Positions 6,960 to 13,159 of a stretch of 20,632 nt of DNA are shown here, piece after piece; position 1 is the first letter of the stretch, and the number at the start of each line of letters is the position of its first letter. The notes under the pieces were generated by a model. That model searched no databases. It was not told the origin of the DNA and saw only the letters and a list, made by a program, of their open reading frames with translations. Origin of the DNA: Aerococcus sp. UBA6277 (GTDB lineage: Bacteria > Bacillota > Bacilli > Lactobacillales > Aerococcaceae); NCBI RefSeq assembly GCF_002440555.1, contig NZ_DJUR01000021.1:46939-67570 (forward strand), given 5' to 3'. A program made the position numbers and the translations under genes.

Positions 6960-8339
6960 ATGTCAAATGATAAACAAACATTGGTTCAACAACTTGCAAG
7001 CTGGGTGGAAAGCCGTAGCTATGATGACTTGTCAGATGAAGCCGTTAAAGTATTAAAATTACGTCTCTTAGATAGTATCGGAGTCGGGATCGGCGCCCTA
7101 GAAGGCCAACCTGTGAAAGATATCCGCAAGATGACAGAAGATCTAGGCGGCGCCCCACTAGTAACCTTACTTGGTGGTGGTAAATCTAGCCCTGACTACG
7201 CAACCTTTTATAACGGGGCAGCTATCCGTTATTTAGACTACAACGATTCATACCTAGCGAAAAACGAAACCTGCCACCCATCTGACAATATTGCCCCAGT
7301 ATTAGCCGCCACTGAATACGCAGGCGGAAGCGGTAAAGACTTCTTACTTGCCTTAGGTATCGCCTACCAAGTCCAAACCCGCTTATCTGACGTTGCCCCC
7401 GTACGTGACCATGGTTTTGACCATACTGTACAAGGGAGTTACGGTGCCGCTGCAGGTGCGGCCGCTGCCTTGAAATTAGACGCTGATAAGACCGCAAATG
7501 CCATTGCCATTGCGGGTACAGGCTACAATTCATTGCGGGTGACTAGAACCGGTGCCCTATCTCACTGGAAAGGGTTAGCTTATCCAAACACGGCCATGGG
7601 TGCCATGCATGCGACTTTACTCGCTAGCTACGGCATTACCGGACCTAAAGAGGTCTTTGAAGGAAACAAAGGATTCATGGATTCCATTGCTGGTAAATTT
7701 GATATCGACTGGTCGAAAGAAGATTTAAACCGGGTAACCAAGACCATCACCAAACGATACAATGCTGAAATTCATTCCCAATCTTCTATTGAAGGTTTGC
7801 TGGAATTGAAAGATGCAGAAAAAATAGCCGCTGATGACATCAAGGAAATTCGCTTGTACACCTTTGACGTCGCCTTCAATATTATCGGTGGCGGCGAGGA
7901 AGGTGGCAAGAAGAACATCCAATTCAAAGAGGAAGCCGACCATTCACTACCTTACATGCTAGCTGTCGCCTACTTAGACGGACAAGTCATGCCTGAACAA
8001 TACGAACCAGCCCGCATTACTAGTTCAGACGTTCAAGACCTCTTACAAAAAGTCCATGTTGAACCAGTTGAAGCATACAGCGACCGTTTCCCAGCAGAAA
8101 TGGCTTGCCGTATTGAATTAGAAACCAACGACGGCCAAGTATTTGAAATTGAGAAAAATGACTACCACGGCTTCAACACCCACCCTGCCGATTGGGACGT
8201 CTTAATGGAAAAATACAAGGGCCTTACAAGTAAAATCGATGCTGACCTAGCAGATAAGATTGCCGCTACCATTAAAGATATCGAAAACGTTGATATCACT
8301 GTTTTAACTGACTTACTAGGACAAGTAAAAGTAAAATAA
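6960..8339 (+). CDS. MmgE/PrpD family protein (methylcitrate dehydratase / cis-aconitate decarboxylase type)
   Basis: Known members dehydrate 2-methylcitrate (PrpD, MmgE), decarboxylate cis-aconitate, or epimerise iminodisuccinate. The ATG at 6960 has an ideal GGAGGT site (6947-6952). The 459-residue product has the usual length. The N-terminal helical domain carries YLDYNDSYL (91-99), CHPSDN (105-110), FDHT (153-156), SHWKGL (201-206) and EIHSQSS (270-276). His106, His155, Lys204 and His272 lie at the places of active-site residues reported for cis-aconitate decarboxylase (alignment from memory), so the enzyme should be active. The smaller C-terminal domain includes ADHSLPYM. It is the last gene of the operon with the citrate synthase and the ComA-like protein, and a strong terminator follows. 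Its likely substrate is the tricarboxylate made by the first gene; the exact reaction is not determined. Confidence 0.88.
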   Translation: MSNDKQTLVQQLASWVESRSYDDLSDEAVKVLKLRLLDSIGVGIGALEGQPVKDIRKMTEDLGGAPLVTLLGGGKSSPDYATFYNGAAIRYLDYNDSYLAKNETCHPSDNIAPVLAATEYAGGSGKDFLLALGIAYQVQTRLSDVAPVRDHGFDHTVQGSYGAAAGAAAALKLDADKTANAIAIAGTGYNSLRVTRTGALSHWKGLAYPNTAMGAMHATLLASYGITGPKEVFEGNKGFMDSIAGKFDIDWSKEDLNRVTKTITKRYNAEIHSQSSIEGLLELKDAEKIAADDIKEIRLYTFDVAFNIIGGGEEGGKKNIQFKEEADHSLPYMLAVAYLDGQVMPEQYEPARITSSDVQDLLQKVHVEPVEAYSDRFPAEMACRIELETNDGQVFEIEKNDYHGFNTHPADWDVLMEKYKGLTSKIDADLADKIAATIKDIENVDITVLTDLLGQVKVK

Positions 8340-8356
8340 GCACATTATGCCAACTA

Positions 8357-8400
8357 AAAAGGCCTAGCTGAGTATACTTACATACTCAGCTAGGCCTTTT
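8357..8400. terminator. Strong bidirectional terminator after the PrpD-like gene
   Basis: Perfect 19-bp inverted repeat (8357-8375 and 8382-8400) with a 6-base loop; the arms begin AAAAGGCCTAGC and end GCTAGGCCTTTT. Arms flanked by A and T runs let it act on both strands. It lies between the convergent PrpD-like gene and mscL. Confidence 0.9.
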
Positions 8401-8432
8401 ACTTTGCTCAAAATAGATAAAGATAGATTAAA

Positions 8433-8570
8433 GGACGGTGCCTAAAATCGAGCTCACATCTTATATTCGAGTTCGGACCTCCAGAAAGGACTGCGTTTCA
8501 GTTTAAGTTGTAGCTGACTGCGTCATCTACTGCCTTAATCTTCCAACGGTTCCTTTCTTGGCGTCGGTCC
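8433..8570. other. Compact structured intergenic element (repeat or noncoding RNA)
   Basis: Nested complementary segments can fold the whole 138-base stretch. The outer stem is GGACGGTGCC (8433-8442) with GGCGTCGGTCC (8560-8570), including G-U pairs and one bulge. Inside, AGAAAGGA (8483-8490) pairs with TCCTTTCT (8551-8558). A side hairpin is formed by CGAGCTC / GAGTTCG (8449-8455 and 8469-8475, one G-U). A central hairpin spans 8501-8540, with TTAAG/CTTAA, GTAG/CTAC and TGAC/GTCA around a 3-base loop. The G-U pair in the side hairpin would be A-C on the other strand, which slightly favours plus-strand RNA. No clear promoter or T tract bounds it, so it may instead be a palindromic intergenic repeat, or a structured mscL 3' UTR. 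I do not recognise a named family. Confidence 0.45.
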
Positions 8571-8578
8571 TCGCATCC

Positions 8579-8977
8579 TTAATTATTATTTTGTTCTTTT
8601 AATAAGTCACGGATTTCAGTTAATAGTAATTCTTGGCTATCAACAAGTGCAACTTCCTCGTCTTCAACACCAGCCTCTTCTTTTTCGAATTGGCTCTTCA
8701 ATGATGCTACAGCCTTCATGACGAAGAATAATACCAATGCGATAATTAAGAATGTGATCACTGCTTGGATGAAGTTACCTACAGTTAATACAGCTGAACC
8801 TAACTGAACTGTGATAGATGTAAAGTCTGTTGACCCCAAAAACAATCCAACAAATGGCATAATGATATCATTTACTAATGAGTTCACGATAGCAGTAAAC
8901 GCAGTTGCTATTACAACCCCGATAGCCATATCTAATACGTTACCTTTAGCGATAAAATCGCGGAATTCTTTTAACAT
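8579..8977 (-). CDS. mscL: Large-conductance mechanosensitive channel MscL
   Basis: MscL forms a homopentameric pore in the cytoplasmic membrane that opens under high membrane tension and releases solutes on osmotic downshock. The start ATG (8977-8975) follows GGAGG with an 8-base spacing; longer upstream in-frame sequence is not channel-like. The 132-residue product has the typical length. It starts with the amphipathic helix MLKEFRDFIAKGNVLDMAIG, continues into TM1 (VVIATAFTAIVNSLVNDIIMP, about 21-41), a short periplasmic loop, TM2 (about 68-90) and a C-terminal acidic linker plus helix (SQELLLTEIRDLLKEQ). It is downstream of the YdcF-type gene on the same strand, separated by a terminator, and has its own promoter. 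This assignment is secure. Confidence 0.97.
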   Translation of the reverse strand: MLKEFRDFIAKGNVLDMAIGVVIATAFTAIVNSLVNDIIMPFVGLFLGSTDFTSITVQLGSAVLTVGNFIQAVITFLIIALVLFFVMKAVASLKSQFEKEEAGVEDEEVALVDSQELLLTEIRDLLKEQNNN

Positions 8978-9023
8978 TTTTGTTTCCTCCCCTAAATAAA
9001 ATATGTTTAATAATACATAATTT

Positions 9024-9052
9024 ATTAAACCATATCTCTTATTTTTTGTAAA
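9024..9052 (-). promoter_or_regulatory. Probable mscL promoter
   Basis: On the minus strand TTTACA (9052-9047), a 17-base spacer and TTTAAT (9029-9024). The region is very A/T-rich, so other hexamer pairs are possible. Confidence 0.4.
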
Positions 9053-9072
9053 AAAATAGCCTAAAAACATAC

Positions 9073-9111
9073 AAAAAAGTACAATTCCAAGCTAAATGTT
9101 TCAATATTGTA
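9073..9111 (-). terminator. Terminator of the yabA-rsmI-ydcF operon
   Basis: Directly after the stop codon of the YdcF-type gene, TACAAT (9111-9106) pairs with ATTGTA (9085-9080), followed by C and six T on the minus strand. The loop is long (20 bases), so strength is uncertain. Confidence 0.5.
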
Positions 9112-10149
9112 TTAAAAATGTACGAAATTAATGACCCCCAAACCAATCATCAAGCAAGAAACCGCCAGATGTAGCTTTCGGTGCATGAAAATAATGGCCA
9201 CAAACTCCCGCACCCAATTTAAAATCCGCTCCATCATCGTCGCCTGAGCACCCACACCAGACATCTGGTACAAGCCCTCCATATTTGCGTACAACTGACT
9301 GCGATATAAATGGTAAGATGACGTCACAAAGACCGCTTTCGTCGTTTTCAACTGCTTCACATTCGCTTGCATAATCCCTTTCGCATAAATAAAATTCTCA
9401 TGGGTATTATGCGCCTGGTCCTCAAGCAAAATCATCTCAGGCGGCACCCCGTGGTCCACCAAATAATCGGCCATAATCCGCGCCTCACTCACCTGCGACT
9501 CCGCACCAGTCGACGTTCCACTCACGATAATCCGTGGCACCGATTGAAATTGGAACTGTTGCCGCTCGATATAATCCACTGCCATATCCAACCGACTCTC
9601 CAAAACACTCGAAGGCTTCCCGTCCTTAGACAACTGTTCCCCTAAAATGACCACAAAATCCTGTTGGCTCTCATCCTCCAACAATGTCAATCGCAAGGTC
9701 ACCGCCAAATAATTGACGAAAGCAAGCACGAAATAGGCCATCGCAAACTGGAAGACCCTTACCACTTCCTGGTGAAAAAGGGTCGAGTAGAAAAAGCTGG
9801 CAACATATTGGAAGACAGTCCCGCCAATCAATACAGCAGCCAGTAGTAAACCTACCGTCAACTGCAATTTTGACTTTTCAATCCGATAGACTTTCAAAGC
9901 ATAGGAAATCATCCCGATCCCAAAAATCATGGTAAATAAAGGCGCTAATAACCGCACATACCGGTCCAACCAATAAAAAATATGCTGGAAGAAGGGGTGG
10001 TTATTGAAAGTAGGATCATTTAAAATAGCAAAAAATAAGATAATAAAACCTGCTAAAAACAGGAAATTATCCACCAAATTCCTTGGTGCAATCACTAAAA
10101 TGACGATGCCAACAAGAAAACATGTCAGCGCTATGAGATATGGAATCAT
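9112..10149 (-). CDS. YdcF/DUF218 domain membrane protein
   Basis: This is an integral membrane protein with a YdcF-type (DUF218, ElyC/SanA-like) domain, a family linked to envelope integrity with poorly known chemistry. The ATG at 10149 follows AGGAGG, which overlaps the stop codon of rsmI, so translation is closely coupled. The 345-residue product has about five N-terminal membrane segments (roughly 3-21, 27-43, 66-86, 95-115, 130-152). The DUF218 domain covers 163-320, with DFVVILGEQLSKDG (164-177), ESRLDMAVDYI (184-194), PRIIVSGT (205-212), SEARIMADYL (221-230), DQAHNTHEN (244-252) and VFVTSSYHLYRS (273-284). A last hydrophobic helix lies at 325-343. It is the terminal gene of the rsmI block. 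Family call firm, function unknown. Confidence 0.85.
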   Translation of the reverse strand: MIPYLIALTCFLVGIVILVIAPRNLVDNFLFLAGFIILFFAILNDPTFNNHPFFQHIFYWLDRYVRLLAPLFTMIFGIGMISYALKVYRIEKSKLQLTVGLLLAAVLIGGTVFQYVASFFYSTLFHQEVVRVFQFAMAYFVLAFVNYLAVTLRLTLLEDESQQDFVVILGEQLSKDGKPSSVLESRLDMAVDYIERQQFQFQSVPRIIVSGTSTGAESQVSEARIMADYLVDHGVPPEMILLEDQAHNTHENFIYAKGIMQANVKQLKTTKAVFVTSSYHLYRSQLYANMEGLYQMSGVGAQATMMERILNWVREFVAIIFMHRKLHLAVSCLMIGLGVINFVHF

Positions 10150-10157
10150 AAAGCCTC

Positions 10158-11054
10158 CTAGATTTCGTGGTAAGCTGCGTACACATCCCGCTTATTCACG
10201 CCTGTTTGCTTGGCCACTTGTTTAATGGCATCCTTAGTCGACAAGTCCTTTTGACCCATCCACCAGTCCACCTGGTCCTTCAAAGTCATCTCCTCTAAAG
10301 CATCCTGTAACATTGTTGCCTCAGTCACTGGCGCATCGTTACCCGCAATATAGAAGCAAATCTCCCCTTTAATCGGCCCATTTTGGTCAAAATGCACAAC
10401 CAAATCATCCAGGCTGCCTCGGTTAAACTCTTCAAACTTCTTAGTCAACTCCCGTACTACTACCGCAGACCGGTCAGAACCGAAGGCCTCTCGGCAATCC
10501 TCAAGGGTTTGCACCAAGCGGTAAGGAGATTCATAAAACATCATCGTGTAGGGAAAATTCACCAAATCATCCAAGAAAGCCTTTTTCTCAGATTTCTTAC
10601 GCGGTAAAAAGCCAATAAAGGCAAATTGGTCAGTATCCAAACCTGACGCCACAAGCCCCGTTAAGGCCGCATTTGCACCCGGCAGTGGCACAACCCGAAT
10701 ACCTTCTGCAATAGCTGCTTGCGCCAACTCAAAGCCTGGATCAGAAATCGCTGGCATCCCAGCATCAGACACCTGCGCTAAATCCTGTCCATCCTTCAGC
10801 ATAGCTAAAATTTGTGGCATCCGCGCCTGACTATTGTGTTGGTGGTACGACATTTGGCTAGTCACCACCTCGAAATGATTCAACAATTTCTGCGTATTTC
10901 GCGTATCCTCCGCCAGAATCATCTCCACAGACTTCAAAGTATTGACCGCACGAAACGTCATATCCTCCAAATTCCCAATCGGCGTCGGCACCAAATACAA
11001 GGTCCCAAACCCTTCATTCTCCTGCTTTGTAAATGAATGTTGTACCTGAACCAT
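10158..11054 (-). CDS. rsmI: 16S rRNA (cytidine(1402)-2'-O)-methyltransferase RsmI
   Basis: RsmI methylates the 2'-OH of C1402 in 16S rRNA using S-adenosylmethionine, tuning decoding at the ribosomal P site. The ATG at 11054 is chosen because GAGGAG lies 8 bases upstream and the upstream gene stops at 11059; longer in-frame extension reads into that gene. The 298-residue product has the SAM-dependent tetrapyrrole-methylase-like fold: YLVPTPIGNLEDMT (20-33), ILAEDTRNTQKLL (46-58), QVSDAGMPAISDPG (94-107), VPLPGANA (122-129), IGFLPRKK (147-154), FYESPYRL and a C-terminal region ending in VNKRDVYAAY. Length and motif order match the family. Its place after the GIY-YIG gene matches the Bacillus yabC locus. 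Confidence 0.97.
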   Translation of the reverse strand: MVQVQHSFTKQENEGFGTLYLVPTPIGNLEDMTFRAVNTLKSVEMILAEDTRNTQKLLNHFEVVTSQMSYHQHNSQARMPQILAMLKDGQDLAQVSDAGMPAISDPGFELAQAAIAEGIRVVPLPGANAALTGLVASGLDTDQFAFIGFLPRKKSEKKAFLDDLVNFPYTMMFYESPYRLVQTLEDCREAFGSDRSAVVVRELTKKFEEFNRGSLDDLVVHFDQNGPIKGEICFYIAGNDAPVTEATMLQDALEEMTLKDQVDWWMGQKDLSTKDAIKQVAKQTGVNKRDVYAAYHEI

Positions 11055-11058
11055 GCCC

Positions 11059-11565
11059 TCACTCCTCATCTTTAACTGTTTTTTCTTCCTCCGGCAAAAA
11101 GGGTAAGCCACTCTCCACGCTGTCAGCCACCCGTTCCGACCACATAGATGGTGGCCAAACCTGTTTGACGCCCCGTTCTTTAAGAAAGTTTTCCTTTTGA
11201 TGTCTAGTCAACTGCTTAAACCGATACTCCGCTGACATGGCCCGTGACTTGGAAGTAAATGGCTTGCTGTAAACCATATGAACTGGCCGACGTCTAGCTG
11301 CCTGAGTATACTTGGCGCCCCTACCTTGGTTATGAACCTTTTCCCGACGATCAGGATCAGTCGTATAGCCCGTATACAAGGTATTATCTGAACATGCTAG
11401 CACATAGAAGTAATGTAATTTCATTGCCTTCTCAACCTCAGCAAGCGCCTTATCTGCGCCCTTTCCCAGACCATCTTCTAAATCGCTCTTATGGTCATTT
11501 TGAGGTGTTTTATTTATTTTACCGATTGCATCTTTTTTATGCGATTCTTCTGACTTATTCGCCAT
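11059..11565 (-). CDS. GIY-YIG nuclease-domain protein (YazA type)
   Basis: This is a small single-domain GIY-YIG protein, related to UvrC-type endonuclease modules; the cellular role of the YazA/YhbQ group is not well established. The 168-residue product begins at the ATG at 11565, overlapping the end of the methyltransferase gene by 11 bases. The nuclease domain occupies about 48-130: LHYFYVLACSDNTLYTGYTT (the GIY-YIG strands), followed by KVHNQGRGAKYTQAARRRP, MVYSKPF and SKSRAMSAEYRFKQLTR with the catalytic-type glutamate. The first 46 residues are charged, low in complexity and absent from typical short members. Translation may in fact start at the internal ATG of MKLHYFYVL, where GAGAAGG lies close upstream but only 2 bases away. 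The C-terminus is acidic. Family call firm, start uncertain. Confidence 0.88.
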   Translation of the reverse strand: MANKSEESHKKDAIGKINKTPQNDHKSDLEDGLGKGADKALAEVEKAMKLHYFYVLACSDNTLYTGYTTDPDRREKVHNQGRGAKYTQAARRRPVHMVYSKPFTSKSRAMSAEYRFKQLTRHQKENFLKERGVKQVWPPSMWSERVADSVESGLPFLPEEEKTVKDEE

Positions 11566-12313
11566 AAATCAACTTTCTCATTTCTGGTGTATACTCGTCC
11601 GACAAGGTTTGCGTGTAGAAAGGTGGCAAGACCCGCAAGCCCTTATCATGGCCATCTTTCATGAATTCTAGCAAAATGGTTTTCGCTTCTTTACCTGGTT
11701 TCGGATAGATAAATTGCAGCCGTTTCAAAGTCAAATGGTATTGGTTACCTAAAACAATCAACTCACTCAACCGCTCAGGTCTATGGACAATATACAATTT
11801 ACCTCGGTTTCGTAAGACAAACTGAGCCTGCTGGAAAATATCTTCCGCTGTCATCGCCACTTCATGGCGGGCCAAGGTTTTAGCATCCAATAAATTAACC
11901 TTAGATTCATCGTATTTCTTGAAATAAGGCGGATTACAAGTCACCACGTCTACAGAATCCTTTTTAAAATGGTCACGAACCGATTTTAAATCCATCTGAT
12001 GAACCGTAATTTTATCCGACAGATTATTATATGCCATCGACCGCTTGGCCATGTCTGCTACTTGAGGTTGAATTTCAATCCCATGAATCTGAGTTTTATC
12101 ACTCGTTTTAGCCGACAGTAATAAAGGAATCACCCCATTACCCGAACAAAAATCAATGACCTGTTTCACCCGACTCGAAGACACTTGGGCAAAATGCGCC
12201 AATAAAATTGCGTCTACCGAGAAAGAGAAGGTCAGGTCACTTTGAATAATTTCAAGATTTTGTGGAATTAAGGCATCCAACCGTTCGCCTGCTTGTAATA
12301 AGGGTGTATCCAT
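11555..12313 (-). CDS. tRNA1(Val) (adenine(37)-N6)-methyltransferase family protein (YabB/TrmN6)
   Basis: This is a SAM-dependent N6-adenine methyltransferase; the E. coli relative modifies A37 of tRNA1(Val), and the Bacillus neighbour of yabA is the same family. The 252-residue product has the Rossmann-like methyltransferase fold: the entry region SDLTFSFSVDAILLAHF (25-41), SAM motif I VIDFCSGNGVIPLLLS (52-67), the acidic residue after strand 2 in HGIEIQ (77-82), and the catalytic NPPY motif at 127-130 (VVTCNPPYFKKYD), typical for N6-adenine or glutamine methylation. The start codon overlaps the yabA stop by one base (TAATG), so translation is coupled. The family is certain; the exact modified tRNA in this organism is inferred. 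Confidence 0.92.
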   Translation of the reverse strand: MDTPLLQAGERLDALIPQNLEIIQSDLTFSFSVDAILLAHFAQVSSSRVKQVIDFCSGNGVIPLLLSAKTSDKTQIHGIEIQPQVADMAKRSMAYNNLSDKITVHQMDLKSVRDHFKKDSVDVVTCNPPYFKKYDESKVNLLDAKTLARHEVAMTAEDIFQQAQFVLRNRGKLYIVHRPERLSELIVLGNQYHLTLKRLQFIYPKPGKEAKTILLEFMKDGHDKGLRVLPPFYTQTLSDEYTPEMRKLIYGE

Positions 12314-12708
12314 TAGCCTTGATTCCCCTCACCAGCACGTTCACCATACAGAATATCTAAACAGAACATGCACTGCTCGTCATTTCCACGGCGTTGACCG
12401 TAGGAAATATTACAAATATGGAAGCCATCTTCGTAGATATTCATAAGATTTTGACGGGCTTTTGACATCACCTGCGGCGTATCCTCATCAACAGGTTCAT
12501 CAGTTTCCGCTGTATTTTGCGACAAACTATCGTTTAATTCAGTTAACTCTTGTACCCGTTCACGTAAATAAAAATTTTCCATTTTCAAGTTATGGGAAGA
12601 AATTAATAACTTATCCCACTCTTCGTTGATAGCATCAATTTTTTCAATCATCCCCTGCAAATCACTCTTCAATGCAGTAATTTCTTCTGCTACATGATGT
12701 TCATCCAC
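12313..12708 (-). CDS. yabA: Replication initiation control protein YabA
   Basis: YabA binds DnaA and the DnaN sliding clamp and restrains new rounds of chromosome initiation in Firmicutes. The GTG start at 12708 has a modest AGGTG-type site upstream. The 131-residue product has the expected two parts. The N-terminal coiled coil (about 5-62) is leucine/isoleucine heptad-like and forms the tetramer in known YabA. After an acidic linker, the C-terminal zinc domain has His97, Cys99, Cys113 and Cys116 (HIC and CMFC), the ligand set of the family. It is first in a probable operon with the methyltransferase, the GIY-YIG protein, rsmI and the YdcF-type gene, but here it is not preceded by holB/yaaT-type genes, as it is in Bacillus. 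Confidence 0.94.
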   Translation of the reverse strand: MDEHHVAEEITALKSDLQGMIEKIDAINEEWDKLLISSHNLKMENFYLRERVQELTELNDSLSQNTAETDEPVDEDTPQVMSKARQNLMNIYEDGFHICNISYGQRRGNDEQCMFCLDILYGERAGEGNQG

Positions 12709-12872
12709 GTTCCCACACCTACTTTCTACTAGTCAGCCAATACTTGCCCAGCCTAGAAAAACTTGTCAACTGGACCATTCCGGTTAAAACGCAATATCTG
12801 TGCTTTTTCACTCTCCATGATACCACATGATGTGGCTAACCTAAATGGAAACTTCAATTTCAACTAGCGTCA

Positions 12873-12881
12873 ATTATAGCA
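12873..12881 (-). promoter_or_regulatory. Extended -10 promoter of the yabA operon
   Basis: The minus strand reads TGCTATAAT (12881-12873), an extended -10 with a perfect TATAAT; the -35 region (ATTAAA at 17 bases) is poor, as expected for this class. The leader would be about 155 nt. A second candidate, TTGACA followed 18 bases later by AAGTAT, lies nearer to yabA (about 12742-12771). Confidence 0.55.
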
Positions 12882-12930
12882 CACCTGTTCGGTTTTTTAA
12901 TTGATTAATTACGCTGTTATTTTGATTTTC

Positions 12931-12939
12931 TGCTATAAG
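12931..12939 (+). promoter_or_regulatory. Extended -10 promoter of the predicted small RNA
   Basis: TGCTATAAG (12931-12939) is a TGn-extended -10 with five of six TATAAT bases; no good -35 is seen. It points to a start near 12946, just before a run of hairpins that ends in a terminator. Confidence 0.4.
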
Positions 12940-12945
12940 TGATAA

Positions 12946-13081
12946 GTTCTTCGGACTTCAACTTACCTATCATTGCCTTAAGAGCAACGGGAACACTATC
13001 AGCCTAGTTGGATAGTTTGTGTGACAACTCATTCTGTAAGGCTGACGCCAACAGAATGATGTGGGTCACCCATCCTTTTTT
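12946..13081 (+). ncRNA. Predicted structured small RNA between yabA and the acetyltransferase gene
   Basis: No open reading frame of note occurs here, but the strand can form several hairpins in series. These are AAGTT/AACTT (12944-12948, 12960-12964) extended by GATA/TATC, TTGC/GCAA (12973-12976, 12983-12986), ACTATC/GATAGT (12995-13000, 13011-13016) and CATTCTGT/ACAGAATG (13030-13037, 13051-13058). The last is followed by a run of six T. It has its own extended -10 promoter, and another promoter for the downstream gene lies after the terminator, so it looks like a free-standing transcript of about 136 nt rather than a leader. It matches no riboswitch, 6S, SRP or tmRNA consensus that I recognise. 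Confidence 0.45.
13030..13081 (+). terminator. Terminator of the predicted small RNA
   Basis: CATTCTGT / ACAGAATG form the upper stem around a 13-base loop. Flanking bases can extend the pairing imperfectly down to GGAT (13010-13013) with ATCC (13072-13075). TTTTTT follows at 13076-13081. Confidence 0.6.
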
Positions 13082-13103
13082 CTAAACGGATCTGTTAGTG
13101 CTG

Positions 13104-13112
13104 TGCTAAAAT
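13104..13112 (+). promoter_or_regulatory. Extended -10 promoter of the acetyltransferase gene
   Basis: TGCTAAAAT (13104-13112), an extended -10 with a poor -35, lies 22 bases after the small-RNA terminator. The start would be near 13119. Confidence 0.4.
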
Positions 13113-13159
13113 AATAGGTAATTAAAGATCAAATTTTCCCAATGAACGGAGCTATACGC

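Noticed and set aside
6960..8339. Calling the PrpD-like protein a cis-aconitate decarboxylase making itaconate
   Set aside because: The catalytic residues are shared by several reactions in this family; the sequence cannot separate decarboxylase from dehydratase.
12776..12841. Minus-strand 21-codon frame (MESEKAQILRF...) in the yabA leader
   Set aside because: No credible ribosome binding site, no conserved motif, and it is short enough to be chance; leader-peptide control is not otherwise suggested.
12946..13081. Known RNA classes (T-box, 6S, SRP, tmRNA, common riboswitches) for the structured region
   Set aside because: None of the conserved core sequences that I know for these classes is present.
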